Notes: generated by a model from the sequence alone, not told the origin. A DNA stretch of 64,000 nt from Prostheceraeus crozeri (GCA_907163375.1 CAJQUW010006319.1:62001-126000); one strand, 5' to 3'; counted from the stretch's first letter, positions 36,940 through 51,600 are shown. Program-made: numbers and translations.

Positions 36940-39900
36940 GTTAATGGTAAACCTGGGATGTTTTGGGCTGTAGAGCGAAAATAAAGCATCCGATCGGAAC
37001 ACGGAGGGCGGATTCGGATTCAGAGTGAAATTCTATATCGGCATGGTAAATTTGAAAGCCGTGGGAGAGGAAATTTTTTTCCTAAAATAACCCCACCCTA
37101 ACCCTAACCCTAGCCCTGACCCTAACCCTAACTCAACCCCTAGCCCAAACCCCAACCCCAACCCTAGCCACAACAACCTTAACCCTAACCCCAACCCTAA
37201 CCTATCCAAATAACCCTAACCCTAATTCTAGAGAGTTAACGGCGAACCTGGGATGTTTTGGGCTGTAGAGCGAAAACGAAGCATCCGATGGGAAAAAGGA
37301 GGGCAGATTCGGATTTAGAGTCAAATTCTATATCGGCATGGTAAATTTGAAAGCCATGAGAGAGGAAAAATTTTTTCCTAAAATAACACTAACCACAATA
37401 ACCCTAACCCTAGACCCAACCCTAGCCCTAACTCAAACCCTAGCCCTAACCCTAACCACAATAACCCTACCCCTAATCCAAACCCTAACCAAAATAACCC
37501 TAACCCTAGCCCTAAGCCTAACCACAACAACCCTAGCCCTAGCCACAATGACCCTAACCCTAAACCTAACCCTAAACCTAACCCTAACCACAATAACCCT
37601 AACCCTAGAGAGTTAACGGCGAATTTGGGATGTTTTGGGCTGTAGAGCAAAAACGAAGCATCCGATGGAAAGACGGATGGCAGATTCGGATTGAGAGTCA
37701 AATTCTATATCGGCATGGTAAATTTGATAGCCATGGGAGAGGAAAAATTTTCTCCCAAAATAACCCTAACCCTAGCCCTAAACACAATCACCCTAACCGC
37801 AACCGCAATAACCCTAACCCTAACCGCAACAACCTTAACCCTAACCCCAACCCTAACAACAATAACCCTAACCCTAACCCTAGAAAGTTAATGGCAAACC
37901 TGGGATGTTTTGGGCTGTAGAGCGAAAATAAAACATCTGATGGGAACACGGAGGGCAGATTCGAATTCAGAGTGAAATTCTATATCGGCATGGTAAATTT
38001 GAAAGCCGTGGGAGAGGAAATTTTTTTTCCTAAAATAACCCCACCCTAACCCTAACCATAGCCCTGACCCTAACCCTAACTCTAGCCCTGGCCCCAACCC
38101 CAACCCTAGCCACAATAAACCTAGCCACAACAGCCTTAACCCTAACCCCAACCCTAACCAAAATAACCCTAACCCTAATTCTAGAGAGTTAACGGCGAAC
38201 CTGGGATGTTTTGGGCTGTAGAGCGAAAACGAAGCATCCGATGGGAAAAAGGAGGGCAGATTCGGATTTAGAGTCAAATTCTATATCGGCATGGTAAATT
38301 TGAAAGCCATGAGAGAGGAAAAATTTTTTCCTAAAATAACACTAACCACAATAACCCTAACCCTAGACCTAACCCTAGCCCTAACTCAAACCCTAACCCT
38401 AACGATAGCCCTAACCCTAACCACAATAACCCTACCCCTAATCCAAACCCTAACCAAAATAACCCTAACCCTAGCCCTAAGCCTAACCACAACAACCCTA
38501 ACCCTAGCCACAATGACCCTAACCCTAAACCTAACCCTAAACCTAACCCTAACCACAATAACCCTAACCCTAGAGAGTTAACGGCGAATTTGGTCTGTTT
38601 TGGGCTGTAGAGCAAAAACGAAGCATCCGATGGGAAAAAGGAGGGCAGATTCGGATTTAGAGTCAAATTCTATATCGGCATGGTAAATTTGAAAGCCATG
38701 AGAGACGAAAAATTTTTTCCTAAAATAACACTAACCACAATAACCCTAACCCTAGACCTAACCCTAGCCCTAACTCAAACCCTAGCCCTAACCCTAACCA
38801 CAATAACCCTACCCCTAATCCAAACCCTAACGAAAATAACCCTAACCCTAGCCCTAAGCCTAACCACAACAACCCTAGCCCTAGCCACAATGACCCTAAC
38901 CCTAAACCTAACCCTAAACCTAACCCTAACCACAATAACCCTAACCCTAGAGAGTTAACGGCGAATTTGGGAAGTTTTGGCTCTAGAGCAAAAACGAAGC
39001 ATCCGATGGAAAGACGGATGGCAGATTCGGATTGAGAGTCAAATTCTATATCGGCATGGTAAATTTGATAGCCATGGGAGAGGAAAAATTTTCTCCCAAA
39101 ATAACCCTAACCCTAACCTTAACCCTAGCCCTAACCACAATCACCCTAACCGCAACCGCAATAACCCTAACCGCAACAACCTTAACCTAACCCCAACCCT
39201 AACAACAATAACCCTAACCCTAGCCACAATAACCCTAACCCTAACCCTAGAAAGTTAATGGCAAACCTGGGATGTTTTGGGCTGTAGAGCGAAAATAAAA
39301 CATCCGATGGGAACACGGAGGGCAGATTCGGATTCAGAGTGAAATTCTATATCGGCATGGTAAATTTGAAAGCCGTGGGAGAGGAAATTTGTTTTCCTAA
39401 AATAACCCCACCCTAACCCTAACCCTAGCCCTGACCCTAACCCTAACTCAACCCCTAGCCCAAACCCCAACCCTAGCCACAACAACCTTAACCCTAACCC
39501 CAACCCTAATTCTAGAGAGTTAACGGCGAACCTGGGATGTTTTGGGCTGTAGAGCGAAAACGAAGCATCCGATGGGAAAAATGGAGGGCAGATTCGGATT
39601 TAGAGTCAAATTCTATATCGGCATGGTAAATTTGAAAGCCATGAGAGAGGAAAAATTTTTTCCTAAAATAACACTAACCACAATAACCCTAACCCTAGAC
39701 CCAACCCTAGCCCTAACTCAAACCCTAGCCCTAACCCTAACCACAATAACCCTACCCCTAATCCAAACCCTAACCAAAATAACCCTAACCCTAGCCCTAA
39801 GCCTAACCACAACAACCCTAGCCCTAGCCACAATGACCCTAACCCTAAACCTAACCCTAAACCTAACCCTAACCACAATAACCCTAACCCTAGAGAGTTA

Positions 39901-40862
39901 ACGGCGAATTTGAGATGTTTTGGGCTGTAGAGCAAAAACGAAGCATCCGATGGAAAGACGGATGGCAGATTCGGATTGAGAGTCAAATTCTATATCGGCA
40001 TGGTAAATTTGATAGCCATGGGAGAGGAAAAATTTTCTCCCAAAATAACCCTAACCCTAGCCCTAACCCTAGCCCTGACCCTAACCCTAACTCTAGCCCT
40101 GGCCCCAACCCCAACCCTAGCCACAATAAACCTAGCCACAACAGCCTTAACCCTAACCCCAACCCTAACCAAAATAACCCTAACCCTAATTCTAGAGAGT
40201 TAACGGCGAACCTGGGATGTTTTGGGCTGTAGAGCGAAAACGAAGCATCCGATGGGAAAAAGGAGGGCAGATTCGGATTTAGAGTCAAATTCTATATCGG
40301 CATGGTAAATTTGAAAGCCATGAGAGAGGAAAAATTTTTTCCTAAAATAACACTAACCACAATAACCCTAACCCTAGACCTAACCCTAGCCCTAACTCAA
40401 ACCCTAACCCTAACGATAGCCCTAACCCTAACCACAATAACCCTACCCCTAATCCAAACCCTAACCAAAATAACCCTAACCCTAGCCCTAAGCCTAACCA
40501 CAACAACCCTAGCCCAAGCCACAATGACCCTAACCCTAAACCTAACCCTAAACCTAACCCTAACCACAATAACCCTAACCCTAGAGAGTTAACGGCGAAT
40601 TTGGTCTGTTTTGGGCTCTAGAGCAAAAACGAAGCATCCGATGGAAAAACGGAGGGCAGATTCGGATTGAGAGTCAAATTCTATATCGGCATGGTAAATT
40701 TGATAGCCATGGGAGAGGAAAAATTTTCTCCCAAAATAACCCTAACCCTAGCCCTAAACACAATCACCCTAACCGCAACCGCAATAACCCTAGCCCTAAC
40801 AGCAACAACCTTAACCCTAACCCCAACCCTAACAACAATAACCCTAACCCTAATTCTAGAAA
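36940..40862 (+). repeat. Segment E, expanded copy 2 (12 units)
   Basis: Units are about 295, 377, 275, 301, 389, 377, 300, 265, 378, 302, 389 and 275 bp. There is an internal displacement of about 2284 bp (37235 to 39519), so E has itself been partly duplicated. The 302 bp unit at 39897 is a chimera: a block with the tctccc A/T run, continued by a tail normally found after the gttaatggca block. Confidence 0.86.
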
Positions 40863-43154
40863 GTTAACGGCGAACCTGGGATGTTTTGAGCTGTAGAGCG
40901 AAAACGAAGCATCCGATGGGAAAACGGAGGGCAGATTCGGATTCGGAGTCAAATTCTATGTCGGCATGGAAAATTTGAAAGCCGTTGGAGAGGAAATTTG
41001 TTTTCCTAAAATAACCCTAACCCTAACCACAATAACCCTAACCCTAGACCTAACCCTAGCCTTAACTCCAACCCTAACCCTAGCCCCAACCCTAACCACA
41101 ATAACCCTAAACCTAACCCAAACCCTAACCCTAGCCCTAAGTCTAACCACAACAACCCAAGCCCTAGCCACAATGACCCTAACCCTAAACCTAACCCTAA
41201 ACCTAACCCTAACCACAATAACCCTAACCCTAGAGAGTTAACGGCGAATTTTGGATGTTTTGGGCTGTAGAGCAAAAACGAAGCATCCGATGGAAAAAAG
41301 AAGGGCAGATTCGGATTCAGAGTCAAATTCTATATCGGCATGGTAAATTTGATAGCCATGGGAGAGGAAAAATTTTCTCCCAAAATAACCCTAACCTTAA
41401 CCCTAGCCCTAACCACAATCACCCTAACCGCAACCGCAATAACCCTAGCCCTAACCGCAACAACCTTAACCCTAACCCCAACCCTAACCAAAATAACCCT
41501 AACCCTAACCCTAATTCTAGAAAGTTAACGGCGAACCTGGGATGTTTTGGGCTGTAGAGCGAAAACGAAGCATCCTATGGGAAAACGGAGGGCAGATTCG
41601 GATTCAGAGTCAAATTCTATATCGGCATGGCAAATTTGAAAGCCATGGGAGAGGAAAAATTTTTTCCTAAAATAACCCTAACCCTAACCACAATAACCCT
41701 AACCCTAACCACAACAACCTTAACCCTAACCCCATCCACAATAACCCAAGACCTAGAGAGTTGACGGCGAACTTGGGATGTTTTGGGCTGTAGAGCGAAA
41801 ACGAAGCATCGGATGGGAAAACGGAGGGCAGATTCGGATTCAGAGTCAAAGTCTATATCGGCATGGTAAATTCGAAAGCCATGGGAGAGGGAAATTTTTT
41901 TCCTAAAATAACCCTAACCACAATAACCCTAACCCTAGCCACAACAACCTTAACCCTAACCCCAACCCTAACCAAAATAACCCTATCCCTAATTCTAGAG
42001 AGTTAACGGCGAATTTGGGATGTTTTGGGCTGTAGAGCGAAAACGAAGCATCCGATGGGAAAACGGAGGGCAGATTCCGATTTAGATACAAAATTCTATA
42101 TCGGCATGGCAAATTTGAAAGCCATGGGAGACGAAGAATTCTTTCCTAAATAACCCTAACCCTAGCCCCAACCCTAACCACAACAACCCTAGCCCTAGCC
42201 ACAATAACCCTAACCCTAAACCTAACCCTAACCACAATAATTCTAACCCTAACCCTAGAGAGTTAACGGCGAATTTGATCTGTTTTGGGCTGTAGAGCGA
42301 AAACGAAGCATCCGATGGGAAAACGGAGGGCAGATTCGGATTGAGAGTCAAATTCTATATCGGCATGGCAAATTTAAAAGCCATTGGAGAGGAAATTTTT
42401 TTCCTAAAATAACCCTAACCACAATGACCCTAACCCTAGCCCTAACCCCAACCCTAGCCACAATAACCCTAACCACAACAACCTTAACCCTAACCCTATC
42501 CATAATAACCCCAGCCCTAGAGAGTTAACGGCGAACTTGGGATGTTTTGGGTTGTAGAGCGAAAACGAAGCATCCGATGGGAAAACGGAGGGCAGATTCG
42601 GATTTAGAGTCAAATTCTATATCGGCATGGCAAATTTGAAAGCCATTGGAGAGAAAAAATTTTTTTCCTAAAATAACCCTAACCACAATAACCCTAACCC
42701 TAGACCTAACTCCAACCCTAACCCTAACTCTAGCCCCAAACCTAACCACAACAACCCTAGCCCTAGCTACAATAACCCTAACCCCAAACCTAACCCTAAC
42801 CACAATAATTCTAACCCTAACCCTAGAGAGTTAACGGCGAATTTGGGATGTTTTGGGCTGTAGAGCGAAAACGAAGCATCCGATGGGAAAACGGAGGGCA
42901 GATTCGGATTGAGAGTCAAATTCTATATCGGCATGGCAAATTTAAAAGCCATTGGAGAGGAAATTTTTTTCCTAAAATAACCCTAACCACAATGACCCTA
43001 ACCCTAGCCCTAACCCCAACCCTAACCCTAACCCTACCCACAATTACCCTAGCCCCAACCCTAACCCTACCCACAATAACCCTAGCCCCAACCCTAACCC
43101 TAACCACAGTTACCCTAACCCTAGCCACAATAACCCTAACCATAACCCTAGAAA
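40863..43154 (+). repeat. HOR D, copy 3 (contracted to 8 units)
   Basis: Units are about 374, 287, 236, 242, 260, 262, 306 and 325 bp. Relative to copies 1 and 2, the 273 bp unit is absent. The 326 and 295 bp units are fused into one unit (42262-42523) whose front matches the former and whose tail end matches the latter. The switch lies near 42447, in shared ccccaaccct. The unit at 41524 is also about 21 bp shorter than its homologues. Confidence 0.87.
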
Positions 43155-45198
43155 GTTAATGGTAAACCTGGGATGTTTTGGGCTGTAGAGCGAAAATAAA
43201 GCATCCGATCGGAACACGGAGGGCAGATTCGGATTCAGAGTGAAATTCTATATCGGCATGGTAAATTTGAAAGCCGTGGGAGAGGAAATTTTTTTCCTAA
43301 AATAACCCCACCCTAACCCTAACCCTAGCCCTGACCCTAACCCTAACTCAACCCCTAGCCCAAACCCCAACCCCAACCCTAGCCACAACAACCTTAACCC
43401 TAACCCCAACCCTAACCAAAATAACCCTAACCCTAGCCCTAAGCCTAACCACAACAACCCTAGCCCTAGCCACAATGACCCTAACCCTAAACCTAACCCT
43501 AAACCTAACCCTAACCACAATAACCCTAACCCTAGAGAGTTAACGGCGAATTTGGTCTGTTTTGGGCTGTAGAGCAAAAACGAAGCATCCGATGGGAAAA
43601 AGGAGGGCAGATTCGGATTTAGAGTCAAATTCTATATCGGCATGGTAAATTTGAAAGCCATGAGAGACGAAAAATTTTTTCCTAAAATAACACTAACCAC
43701 AATAACCCTAACCCTAGACCTAACCCTAGCCCTAACTCAAACCCTAGCCCTAACCCTAACCACAATAACCCTACCCCTATTCCAAACCCTAACGAAAATA
43801 ACCCTAACCCTAGCCCTAAGCCTAACCACAACAACCCTAGCCCTAGCCACAATGACCCTAACCCTAAACCTAACCCTAAACCTAACCCTAACCACAATAA
43901 CCCTAACCCTAGAGAGTTAACGGCGAATTTGGGAAGTTTTGGGCTCTAGAGCAAAAACGAAGCATCCGATGGAAAGACGGATGGCAGATTCGGATTGAGA
44001 GTCAAATTCTATATCGGCATGGTAAATTTGATAGCCATGGGAGAGGAAAAATTTTCTCCCAAAATAACCCTAACCCTAACCTTAACCCTAGCCCTAACCA
44101 CAATCACCCTAACCGCAACCGCAATAACCCTAACCCTAACTGCAACAACCTTAACCTAACCCCAACCCTAACAACAATAACCCTAACCCTAGCCACAATA
44201 ACCCTAACCCTAACCCTAGAAAGTTAATGGCAAACCTGGGATGTTTTGGGCTGTAGAGCGAAAATAAAACATCCGATGGGAACACGGAGGGCAGATTCGG
44301 ATTCAGAGTGAAATTCTATATCGGCATGGTAAATTTGAAAGCCGTGGGAGAGGAAAATTTTTTTCCTAAAATAACCCCACCCTAACCCTAACCCTAGCCC
44401 TGACCCTAACCCTAACTCTAGCCCTGGCCCCAACCCCAACCCTAGCCACAATAAACCTAGCCACAACAGCCTTAACCCTAACCCCAACCCTAACCAAAAT
44501 AACCCTAACCCTAATTCTAGAGAGTTAACGGCGAACCTGGGATGTTTTGGGCTGTAGAGCGAAAACGAAGCATCCGATGGGAAAAAGGAGGGCAGATTCG
44601 CATTTAGAGTCAAATTCTATATCGGCATGGTAAATTTGAAAGCCATGAGAGAGGAAAAATTTTTTCCTAAAATAACACTAACCACAATAACCCTAACCCT
44701 AGACCTAACCCTAGCCCTAACTCAAACCCTAACCCTAACGATAGCCCTAACCCTAACCACAATAACCCTACCCCTAATCCAAACCCTAACCAAAATAACC
44801 CTAACCCTAGCCCTAAGCCTAACCACAACAACCCTAGCCCAGCCACAATGACCCTAACCCTAAACCTAACCCTAAACCTAACCCTAACCACAATAACCCT
44901 AACCCTAGAGAGTTAACGGCGAATTTGGTCTGTTTTGGGCTCTAGAGCAAAAACGAAGCATCCGATGGAAAAACGGAGGGCAGATTCGGATTGAGAGTCA
45001 AATTCTATATCGGCATGGTAAATTTGATAGCCATGGGAGAGGAAAAATTTTCTCCCAAAATAACCCTAACCCTAACCATAACCCTAGCCCTAACCACAAT
45101 CACCCTAACCGCAACCGCAATAACCCTAGCCCTAACAGCAACAACCTTAACCCTAACCCCAACCCTAACAACAATAACCCTAACCCTAATTCTAGAAA
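43155..45198 (+). repeat. Segment E, copy 3 (6 units)
   Basis: Units are about 384, 377, 307, 301, 388 and 287 bp. The first unit is a fusion: it starts like 36940 and continues, after about 43420-43437 (shared ccaaaataaccctaaccct), with the tail of the 389 bp E unit. The rest parallels 38577-40863 and 30140-31115. Confidence 0.86.
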
Positions 45199-47527
45199 GT
45201 TAACGGCGAACCTGGGATGTTTTGAGCTGTAGAGCGAAAACGAAGCATCTGATGGGAAAACGGAGGGCAGATTCGGATTCGGAGTCAAATTCTATGTCGG
45301 CATGGAAAATTTGAAAGCCGTTGGAGAGGAAAATTTGTTTTCCTAAAATAACCCTAACCCTAACCACAATAACCCTAACCCTAGACCTAACCCTAGCCTT
45401 AACTCCAACCCTAACCCTAACCCTAGCCCCAACCCTAACCACAATAACCCTAAACCTAACCCAAACCCTAACCCTAGCCCTAAGTCTAACCACAACAACC
45501 CTAGCCCTTGCCACAATGACCCTAACCCTAAACCTAACCCTAAACCTAACCCTAACCACAATAACCCTAACCCTAGAGAGTTAACGGCGAATTTTGGATG
45601 TTTTGGGCTGTAGAGCAAAAACGAAGCATCCGATGGAAAAAAGAAGGGCAGATTCGGATTCAGAGTCAAATTCTATATCGGCATGGTAAATTTGATAGCC
45701 ATGGGAGAGGAAAAATTTTCTCCCAAAATAACCCTAACCTTAACCCTAGCCCTAACCACAATCACCCTAACCGCAACCGCAATAACCCTAGCCCTAACCG
45801 CAACAACCTTAACCCTAACCCCAACCCTAACCAAAATAACCCTAACCCTAATTCTAGAAAGTTAACGGCGAACCTGGGATGTTTTGGGCTGTAGAGCGAA
45901 AATGAAGCATCGGATGGGAAAACGGAGGGCAGATTCGGATTTAGAGTCAAAGTCTATATCGGAATGGTAAATTCGAAAGCCATGGGAGAGGGAAATTTTT
46001 TTCCTAAAATAACCCTAACCCTAACCACAATAACCCTAACCCTAACCACAATAACCCTAACCCTAACCACAACAACCTTAACCCTAACCCCATCCACAAT
46101 AACCCAAGACCTAGAGAGTTGACGGCGAACTTGGGATGTTTTGGGCTGTAGAGCAAAAACGAAGCAACCGATGGGAAAACGGAGGGCAGATTCGGATTCA
46201 GAGTCAAATTCTATGTCGGCAGGCAAATTTGAAAGCCATGGGAGAGGAAAATTTTTTTCCTAAAATAACCCTAACCCTAGCCCTAACCCCACCCTAACCC
46301 TAACCCTAGCCCTGACCCTAACCCTAACCCTAGCCCTAGCCCCAACCCCAACCCCAACCCGATCCACAATAACCCCAGACCTAGAGAGTTTACGGCGAAC
46401 TTGGGATGTTTTGGGCTGTAGAGCGAAAATCAAGCATCGGATGGGAAAACGGAGGGCAGATTCGGATTCAGAGTCAAAGTCTATATCGGCATGGTAAATT
46501 CGAAAGCCATGGGAGAGGGAAATTTTTTTCCTAAAATAACCCTAACCACAATAACCCTAACCCTAGCCACAACAACCTTAACCCTAACCCCAACCCTAAC
46601 CAAAATAACCCTATCCCTAATTCTAGAGAGTTAACGGCGAATTTGGGATGTTTTGGGCTGTAGAGCGAAAACGAAGCATCCGATGGGAAAACGGAGGGCA
46701 GATTCGGATTTAGATACAAAATTCTATATCGGCATGGCAAATTTGAAAGCCATGGGAGAGAAAAATTTTTTTTCCTAAAATAACCCTAACCACAATAACC
46801 CTAAACCTAGCCCCAACCCTAACCACAACAACCCTAGCCCTAGCCACAATAACCCTAACCCTAAACCTAACCCTAACCACAATAATTCTAACCCTAACCC
46901 TAGAGAGTTAACGTCGAATTTGGGATGTTTTGGGTTGTAGAGCAAAAACGAAGCATCCGATGGGAAAACGGAGGGCAGATTCGGATTGAGAGTCAAATTC
47001 TATATCGGGATGGCAAATTTGAAAGCCATTGGAGAGGAAATTTTTTTTCCTAAAATAACCCTAACCACAATGACCCTAACCCTAGCCCTAACCCCAACCC
47101 TAACCCTAACCCTACCCACAATAACCCTAGCCCCAACCCTAACCCTACCCACAATAACCCTAGCCCCAACCCTAACCCTAACCACGATTACCCTAACCCT
47201 AGCCACAATAACCCTAACCCTAACCCTAGAAAGTTAATGGTAAACCTGGGATGTTTTGGGCTGTAGAGCGAAAATGAAGCCTCCGATGGGAACACGGAGG
47301 GCAAATTCGGATTCAGAGTGAAATTCTATATCGGCATGGTAAATTTGAAAGCCGTGGGAGAGGAAATTTTTTTTCCTAAAATAACGCCACCCTAACCCTA
47401 ACCCTAGCCCTGACCCTAACCCTAACTCTAGCCCTAGCCCCCACCCCAACCCCAACCCTAGCCACAATAACCCTAACCACAACAACCTTAACCCTAACCC
47501 TATCCACAATAACCCCAGCCCTAGAGA
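45199..47527 (+). repeat. HOR D, copy 4 (8 units)
   Basis: Units are about 381, 281, 257, 270, 242, 277, 326 and 295 bp, matching D units 1 to 8. The block at 45861 is replaced by the gaaaatgaagcatcgg, tcaaagtctatatcgg form seen at 48101, so this unit is another chimera. One boundary is altered to gtttacggcg (46388). Confidence 0.87.
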
Positions 47528-48647
47528 GTTAACGGCGAACTTGGGATGTTTTGGGTTGTAGAGCGAAAATGAAGCATCGGATGGGAACACGGATGGCAGA
47601 TTCGGATTGAGAGTCAAATTCTATATCGGGATGGCTAATTTGAAAGCCATGGGAGAGGAAATTTTTTTTCCTAAAATAACCCTAACCCTAGCCCTAACCC
47701 CAACCCTAACCCTAACCCTACCCACAATAACCCTAGCCCCAACCCTAACCCTAACCACAATTACGCTAACCCTAGCCACAATAACCCTAACCCTAACCCT
47801 AGAAAGTTAATGACAAACCTCGGAAGTTTTGGGCTGTAGAGCGAAAACGAAGCCTCCGATGGGAACACGGAGGGCAAATTCGGATTCAGAGTGAAATTCT
47901 ATATCGGCATGGTAAATTTGAAAGCCGTAAGAGAGGAAATTTTTTTTCCTAAAATAACCCCACCCTAACCCTAACCCTAGCCCTGACCCTAACCCTAACT
48001 CTAGCCCTAGCCCCCACCCCAACCCCAACCCTAGCCACAATAAACCTAACCACAACAACCTTAACCCTAACCCCATCCACAATAACCCCAGCCCTAGAGA
48101 GTTAACGGCGAACTTGGGATGTTTTGGGCTGTAGAGCGAAAATGAAGCATCGGATGGGAAAACGGAGGGCAGATTCGGATTTAGAGTCAAAGTCTATATC
48201 GGAATGGTAAATTCGAAAGCCATGGGAGAGGGAAATTTTTTTCCTAAAATAACCCTAACCCTAACCACAATAACCCTAGCCACAACAACCTTAACCCTAA
48301 CCCCAACCCTAACCAAAATAACCCTATCCCTAATTCTAGAGAGTTAACGGCGAACCTGGGATGTTTTGGGCTGTAGAGCGAAAACGAAGCATCCGACGGG
48401 AAAACGGAGGGCAGATTCGGATTTAGAGTCAAATTCTATATCGGCATGGCAAATTTGAAAGCCATCGGAGAGTAAAATTTTTTTCCTAAAATAACCCTAA
48501 CCACAATAACCCTAACCCTAGACCTAACTGCAACCCTAACCCTAACCCTAGCCCCAAACCTAACCACAACAACCCTAGCCCTAGCCACAATAACCCTAAC
48601 CCTAAACCTAACCCTAACCACAATAATTCTAACCCTAACCCTAGAGA
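47528..48647 (+). repeat. Mixed D-like units (4 units)
   Basis: Units are about 278, 295, 242 and 305 bp. They use the D tail types but in a different order, and they include an extra copy of the 295 bp unit (47806). They connect the D/E domain to the diverged island that follows. Confidence 0.8.
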
Positions 48648-51600
48648 GTTAACGGCGAATTTGGGATGTTTTGGGCTGTAGAGCGAAAACGAAGCATCCG
48701 ATGGGAAAACGGAGGGCACATTCGGATTGAGAGTCAAATTCTATATCGGCATGCTTAATTTGAAAGCCATGAGAGAGGAAAATTTTTTTCCTAAAATAAC
48801 AGTAACCTTAATAAGCCTAACCCTAGACCTAACCCTAGCCCTAACTCAAACCCTAACCCTAACCCTAGCCCCAACCCTAACCACAATAACCCTTACCCTA
48901 ACCCAAACCCTAACCACAATAACCCTAACCCTAGCCCTAAGCCTAACCACAACAACCCTAGCCCTAGCCACAATGACCCTAACCCTAAACCTAACCCTAA
49001 CCACAATAACCCTAACCCTAGAGAGTTAACGGCGAATTTGGGATGTTTTGGGCTGTAGAGCACAAACGAAGCATCCGATGGAAAAACGGAGGGCAGATTC
49101 GGATTGAGAGTCAAATTCTATATCGGCATGGTAAATTTGATAGCCATGAGAGAGGAAAAATTTTCTCCCAAAATAACCCTAACCCTAACCTTAACCCTAG
49201 CCCTAACCACAATCACCCTAACCGCAACCGCAATAACCCTGGCCCTAACCGCAACAACCTTAACCGTAACCCCAACCCTAACCAAAATAACCCTAACCCT
49301 AATTCTAGAAAGTTAACGGCGAACTTGGGATGTTTTGGGCTGTAGATCGAAAACGAAGCATCCGATGGGAAAACGGAGGGCAGATTCGGATTCGAAGTCG
49401 AATTCTATGTCGGCATGGCAAATTTGAAAGCCATTGGAGAGGAAATTTGTTTTCCTAAAATAACCCTAACCCTAACCACAACAACGTTAACCCTAACCCC
49501 ATCCACAATAACCCCAGCCCTAGAGAGTTGACGGCGAACTTGGGATGTTTCGGGCTGTAGAGCGAAAACGAAGCATCCGATGGGAAAACGGAGGGCAGAT
49601 TCGGATTCAGAGTCAAATTCTATGTCGGCATGGCAAATTTGAAAGCCATGGGAGAGAAAAAATTTTTTCCTAAAATAACCCTAACCCTAGCCGTAACCCC
49701 AACCCTAACCCAAACCCTAACCCCAACCCTACCCATAATAACCCTAGCCCCAACCCTAACCCTAACCACAATAACCCTAACCCTAGCCCCAACACTAACC
49801 ACAATGACCCTAACCATAGCCCCAACCCTAACCACAGTAACCCTAACCCTAGCCACAATAACCCTAACCCTAGCCCTAACGCTAGAGAGTTAATGGCAAA
49901 CTTGGGATGTCTTAGGCTGTAGAGCGAAAACGAAGCATCCAATGGGAATACGGAGGGCAGATTCGGATTCAGAATCAAATTCTATATCGGCATGGTAAAT
50001 TTGAAAGCCATGGGAGAGGAAAAATTTTATCCTAAAATAACCCTAACCGTAAACCTAACCCTAACCACAATGACCCAAACCACAATCTTAACCCTAACAT
50101 TAACCCTAACCCTAACGCAAACCCTAGAGATTTAACGGCGAACTTGGGATGTTTTGGGCTGTAGAACGAAAAGGAAGCATCGAATCGGAAAACGGAGGGC
50201 AGATTCGGATTCAGAGTCAAATTCTATATCGGCATGGTAAATTTGATAGCCATAGGAGAGGAAAATTTTTCCCAAAATAACCCTAACCCTAACCTTAACC
50301 CTATCCGCAATAACCCTAGCCCTAACCAAAACCTAAACGTAACCACAACAAGCTTAACCCTAACCCTAGCCCTAACAACAATAACCCTAGCCCCAACCCT
50401 TAACCTAACCCTAACCACAATAACCCTAACCCTAGACCTAACCCTAGACCTAACCCTAGCCCTAACTCCAACCCTAACCCTAACCGTAGCCCAAACCCTA
50501 ACCACAATAACCCAAACCCTAACCACAATAACCCTAACCCTAGCCCTAAGCCTAACCACAATAACCCTAGCCCTAGCCACAATGACCCTAACCCTAAACC
50601 TAACCTTAACCACAATAACCTTAACCCTCGAGAGTTAGCGGCGAACCTGGGATGTTTTGGGCTGTAGAGCGAAAACGAAGCATCCGATGGGAAAACGGAG
50701 GGCAGATTCGGATTTAGAGTCAAATTCTATATCGGCATGGTAAATTTCAAAGCCATGAGAGAGGAAAAATTTTTTCCTAAAATAACCCTAACCACAATAA
50801 TCCTAACCCTAGACCTAACCCTAGCCTTAACTCCAACCCTAACCCTAACCCTAGCCCCAACCCTAACCACAATAACCCTAACCCTAACCCAAACCCTAAC
50901 CAAAATAACCCTAACCCTAGCCCTAAGCCTAACCACAACAACCCTAGCCCTAGCCACAATGACCCTAACCCTAAACCTAACCCTAACCACAATAACCCTA
51001 ACCCTAGAGAGTTAACGGCGAATTTGGGATGTTTTTGGCTGTAGAGCAAAAACGAAGCATCCGATGGGAAAACGGAGGGCAGATTCGGATTGAGAGTCAA
51101 ATTCTATATCGGCATGGTAAATTTGATAGCCATGGGAGAGGAAAAATTTTCTCCCAAAATAACCCTAACCCCAACCTTAACCCTAGCCCTAACCACAATC
51201 ACCCTAACCGCAACCGCAATAACCCTAGACCTAACCGCAACAACCTTAACCCTAACCCCAACCCTAGCCACAATAACCCTAACCCTAACCCTAATTCTAG
51301 AAAGTTAACGGCGAACCTGGGATGTTTTGGGCTGTAGAGAGAAAACGAAGCATCCGATGGGAAAACGGAGGATAGATTCGGATTTAGAGTCAAATTCTAT
51401 ATCGGCATGGTAAATTTGAAAGCCATGGGAGAGGAAAAATTTTTTCCTAAAATAACCCTAACATAAGCCCTAACCCCAACCCTACCCACAATAACCCTAG
51501 CCCCAACCCTAACCCTAAGCACAATAACCCTAACCCTAGCCCCAACACTAACCACAATTACCCTAACCCTAGCCACAATAACCCTAACCCTAACCCTAGA

